Below, one piece after another: positions 57,327 through 60,000 of a stretch of 60,000 bases of DNA. The notes beneath the pieces were generated by a model. The model was not told where the DNA came from. It saw nothing but the letters and a program-made list of their open reading frames with translations, and did not search any database. Position 1 is the stretch's first letter, and the number at the start of each line of letters is the position of its first letter. This stretch comes from Antedon mediterranea (taxonomy: Eukaryota > Echinodermata > Crinoidea > Comatulida > Antedonidae): positions 16,484,932 through 16,544,931 of the forward strand of contig NC_092679.1 of the NCBI RefSeq assembly GCF_964355755.1, read 5' to 3'. A program made the translations under genes and the position numbers.

Positions 57327-57840
57327 TTGCGTCTACGAAATCTCATGTTCTATTGTGATCACACCTACATTGGAGAAACGGGTCGTTGTTTTGGCACAAG
57401 GTTAAAAGAACATAGAAAAGAAACAGAAAAGATAACCCAACAGAGAAAGAACTTCACTCGTCAATCACATAGAGAATCAAAAAATGAACTGAGCAAATCA
57501 GCTATAGCAGATCATGCCGTCAAGTTAAATCACATAATAGACTGGACACAACCTAAAATCATCGACAGGGAACCAGATACAAACAACCGACGCATCAGAG
57601 AAGCCATCTGGATCCGCAGACGAGGAAACCAAATCATCAACAGAGACGAGGGCACCCACCAACTCAGTCACGTGTATGACCCTGTCATTAAACAGAATAG
57701 GCCCTCTAGAGGTCAGTCTGTTTGATGATAGATCGTCATTATTTTTGAAGAAGCTGTCCGATCAGGACAGCGAAACTGTCAAGGTTAGTTTTTACTAATT
57801 ATTGGTTTGAAAAAAAGAATATTTTCAAGATAACAAATGT
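57290..57840 (+). mobile_element. Penelope-like retroelement remnant: GIY-YIG endonuclease end and 3' tail
   Basis: The frame at 57327-57725 encodes CDHTYIGETGRCFGTRLKEH, later SAIADHAVKLNHIIDW, then REAIWIRRRGNQIINRDEG and LSHVYDPVI. These are the C-terminal GIY-YIG endonuclease signatures of Penelope-like elements, with the catalytic-type Tyr, Arg, His, Glu and Asn all present. The preceding piece (NCVYEISC, 57325-57348) lies in another frame, so the element is frameshifted as well as 5'-truncated. There is no reverse transcriptase. After the stop comes a short untranslated tail (about 57726-57840). The left boundary is uncertain and may overlap the end of the TMEM26 coding region. Confidence 0.85.
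57327..57725 (+). pseudogene. GIY-YIG endonuclease fragment (Penelope-like)
   Basis: 132 codons with no native ATG, opening right after the TMEM26 TAA and in the same frame. The upstream half of the zinc-finger-like Cys motif is one frame off, near 57346-57350, which shows decay. The domain is otherwise intact to its usual C-terminus. It is probably not translated unless the TMEM26 stop is read through. Confidence 0.8.
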
Positions 57841-58620
57841 ACGATATTGATGTCCTACCAGAGGATAATGAAAAAAAATAAGTAGGAATCATTCAATCTC
57901 AAAATTGAAACACTTTCGGATGTGACTACCTAAGTTGTTTCATCTAACCATAGGCCTACTGATGAAATTGATAATCTTGACACATTTTAGAAATTTGCTT
58001 TGTTTGCATATTTTTAAGTTATGGATCTGGATCATTATACTCCAATAAAGCAGGAAAACTGCATCAACCTAGAGTTAAACTGCATCACACTAGAGTTAGT
58101 TTAACTTATTAAATTGTCAAGTATAAACATGAGCGAATTCATTCATATCCGTCTTAAAGCTGGCAACCCTGTTCATCTCAACTTTTACTCCCGCCCTCAC
58201 ACCAAACAAAACGCAGGTGAAATCCAGGTGTGTAAGTGTGTGTAAAGCAAGTTTTCTAGTTAATTGGGAGTAGAGTTGATTTTTAATTATATGAAGAAAA
58301 AAAAACAGTAACCTGCCTGTTATATATAATGTTCTGGGAATTCATATTTTCTTTCAGCAATAGCAATTGAATATGCTTTGAGATATGTTCATCGTTAAAA
58401 CTCACATTTCGGTGCATTTCAAATGTATTATTATTTTTTGCCGTGAGAACTTACCCCCCATTAAAATTGTATCCATTTGTTTTTTGCATTTCAGTAATTT
58501 TTTATTTCTTACTTTACTACAATCCAACACAAACTATCTTACATAATGAAACCAAGGTCAGTAAGTAAATACTGTATTTCTGAGTATTGTCTTTATATTA
58601 TACACCGTTTACCAGAGTGC
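57841..58620. other. Intergenic between the retroelement remnant and the TMEM26-like paralogue
   Basis: Nothing recognised. AACTGCATCA...TAGAGTTA is repeated twice near 58057-58100. Confidence 0.5.
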
Positions 58621-58624
58621 CACT

Positions 58625-59050
58625 CTCGTAATTTAATAATAATAAATCAGGCTTGATAGAGCGCATTATGCTAATAGCCCCAATGCGATTTACATTAAAA
58701 CAAAAAAAAAACAGTCAAAAGATAGCTTAAATAGATGAGTTTTTAATAATTGTTTGAATGTAACGATGGTGGGTGCTTGTTGAATTGCAGTTGGTAAGTT
58801 GTTCAAAGAGCAACTGAGGCACAGATGAATGACCGACTTCCATAAAACTGTGTAGAAGGGCGGACAGAATGTGAGAGAAGAGACTCAGAAGAAGAAGACC
58901 TCAGAGTTCTTTTAGGAGCATATAATTTGATGAGTTCTTTTATAAATGTTGGTGAAGAGTTGTGCATGGCTTTTATGTAAGCAACATAATTTAGTTTCCT
59001 ATTACATATTATAATGGCAGTTTCCGTACCAGGTGTTGAGCAACGCAAGT
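58625..59050. repeat. Unclassified repeat-like block
   Basis: Begins TTTAATAATAATAAATCAGG and CTTGATAGAGCGC, the style of a SINE or LINE tail. It continues with AGATGAGTTTTTAATAATTG and CAAAGAGCAACTGAGGC, which read like a widespread decayed repeat. It has one copy in this window, so the family is unproven. Confidence 0.4.
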
Positions 59051-59297
59051 CAATAGTATGGTGAACGTATCCTTGGAGATGCCGATCCTCGTAATGAGAA
59101 CAAATTGTTCCGTTATTTCAGCCAGTTTATTTATAGTTTTCATTTCATTTCAAAAGACATTTATTTTCCTCCATAGCAACACAAAATAGTATACAGAAAT
59201 GATAAGTAATGAAGCAAAACAAATATCGATTTTGAATGATGTTGTATATGCCTATATCTTTTCTTATACATTTCTGGGGCGTATTCACTTTAAGAAA

Positions 59298-59497
59298 ATG
59301 GCTTGCTGTAAAGTAATACACTCTTGCATCGTCAGAGTCACGTTTGCGGTTTATTGTATCATCTGCATTGTGTTCCTGATATTCAGGGGAGGTTATCATC
59401 CACTATGGGAATATGTGTTAGTATCGTATATCATATATTTAATATTCGGAGGATGGTTTACGTGTAGGCCTATCACAAACAAGTGCGAATGGTTAAT
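59298..59497 (+). CDS. TMEM26-like paralogue, exon 1 only (gene runs off the window)
   Basis: 200 nt, 66 codons plus two bases, starting MACCKVIHSCIVRVTFAVYC. It shares with TMEM26 exon 1 the pattern K-x-x-x-S-x-x-VR-x-x-F, a second hydrophobic helix, IFxGxxTCxxxxxxxEW, and a donor (GTAAGT) at the identical phase 2. The length is close too (66 versus 64 codons). This is good evidence for a tandem duplicate about 5.9 kb downstream. No exon 2 (FSPC-type) is visible up to 60000. An in-frame ATG at 59198/59199 would add 33 residues, but they do not match the family, so I prefer 59298. Confidence 0.82.
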
Positions 59498-59763
59498 GTA
59501 AGTATCATTTCAAGTAAAAGTACTTTACGGTTCATTCTATTAAGCCAGTCATTTATATTTTTAAAAGCCTAAAAAATCCCGTTCTTTAGTACAATTACAA
59601 ACAACCAAAACAAAAAATATCTAGATTGCGCCAAAGAGTGTCAAAAGAGGCCGACCGCTTCTGTCGCCGATTAGGCGTGCCACTCGCACTCGTGCAAACG
59701 TAGAAATCAATATAAATTTATAAAAAAATGATATGGTTCTACAATGATTTTTTTAAATATCTT

Positions 59764-60000
59764 TAAAGATGTATTGTACTCCAAAAACATGAAAATGAAG
59801 ATTAATTAAATTAGATTTTGGATAGGTTATTTTGAAGTTACTCACTTTCGTAAAAAAAAAAATTGGTTGCACTTATAAAATGACAAAATAAATTATTAAA
59901 TTCAACCAAAACCCCACTGGCTGGCAGTCAATTTGGTGATTTTTTGCTTTAAACAGTTTTTTTCAGGTAAATAAATTTTGTTTCGATTCAATTTTTGTTC
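59764..60000. mobile_element. MITE-4 copy c (inverted, cut by the window end)
   Basis: TTAAAGATGTATTGTACTCC start, then AAAACATGAAAATGAAGATT. Further on come CAACCAAAACCCCACTGG, GGCAGTCAATTTGG and CAGGTAAATAAA, the reverse complement of copies a and b. It lies in the presumed first intron of the TMEM26-like paralogue. Confidence 0.82.

Overview
The window is eukaryotic nuclear DNA. It is AT-rich, gene-poor, intron-rich and crowded with short inverted-repeat transposons, SINE-like units and minisatellites. The protein-coding content is metazoan: PNO1, an OST-alpha/SLC51A-type transporter and TMEM26. The palindrome AGGCCT (usually as TAGGCCTA) is very frequent. Together with tRNA-headed SINE-like units this suggests a marine invertebrate, most likely a deuterostome such as an echinoderm. 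That placement is an inference and not proven by the sequence.

Layout: 1-21.6 kb has no convincing complete gene. It holds a 27-bp minisatellite (about 346-1560), a 129-bp satellite (4961-5935), a 36-bp minisatellite (about 19140-20150), several MITEs and two SINE-like copies. There is one weak candidate for an orphan terminal exon with a long 3' UTR (7390-8370). From 21.7 to 28.0 kb the minus strand carries a complete six-exon PNO1 gene (264 aa) whose coding exons I could join with every splice phase consistent. From 30.2 to 39.9 kb the minus strand carries a complete seven-exon OST-alpha (SLC51A-like) gene (394 aa), also phase-consistent. From 39.9 to 53.4 kb is intergenic DNA rich in mobile elements. 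From 53.4 to 57.3 kb the plus strand carries a three-exon TMEM26 gene (562 aa). A Penelope-like GIY-YIG endonuclease remnant follows its stop codon directly. At 59.3 kb exon 1 of a second, tandem TMEM26-like gene begins and runs off the window.

Functional theme: the genes are unrelated in function (40S ribosome assembly; organic solute/bile-steroid transport; a multipass membrane protein), so this is not an operon-like system. The introns are the main landing sites for mobile DNA. PNO1 introns carry a 1.46-kb element with NotI-site-rich termini, a 1.59-kb element with TTAA ends, and a SINE. SLC51A introns carry at least five elements. TMEM26 intron 1 carries a pile-up of one MITE family plus a TTAA-ended MITE.

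The most novel-looking observation is a set of ultra-short (20-38 bp), almost purely palindromic insertions. They begin CATRG and end CYATG, and 7-bp direct repeats flank them (13-48, 5953-5990, 44556-44575, 45802-45833, perhaps 36691-36719). Two of them have recognisable empty sites in related repeats inside this same window. They look like minimal terminal-repeat-only transposons, possibly of the P superfamily.
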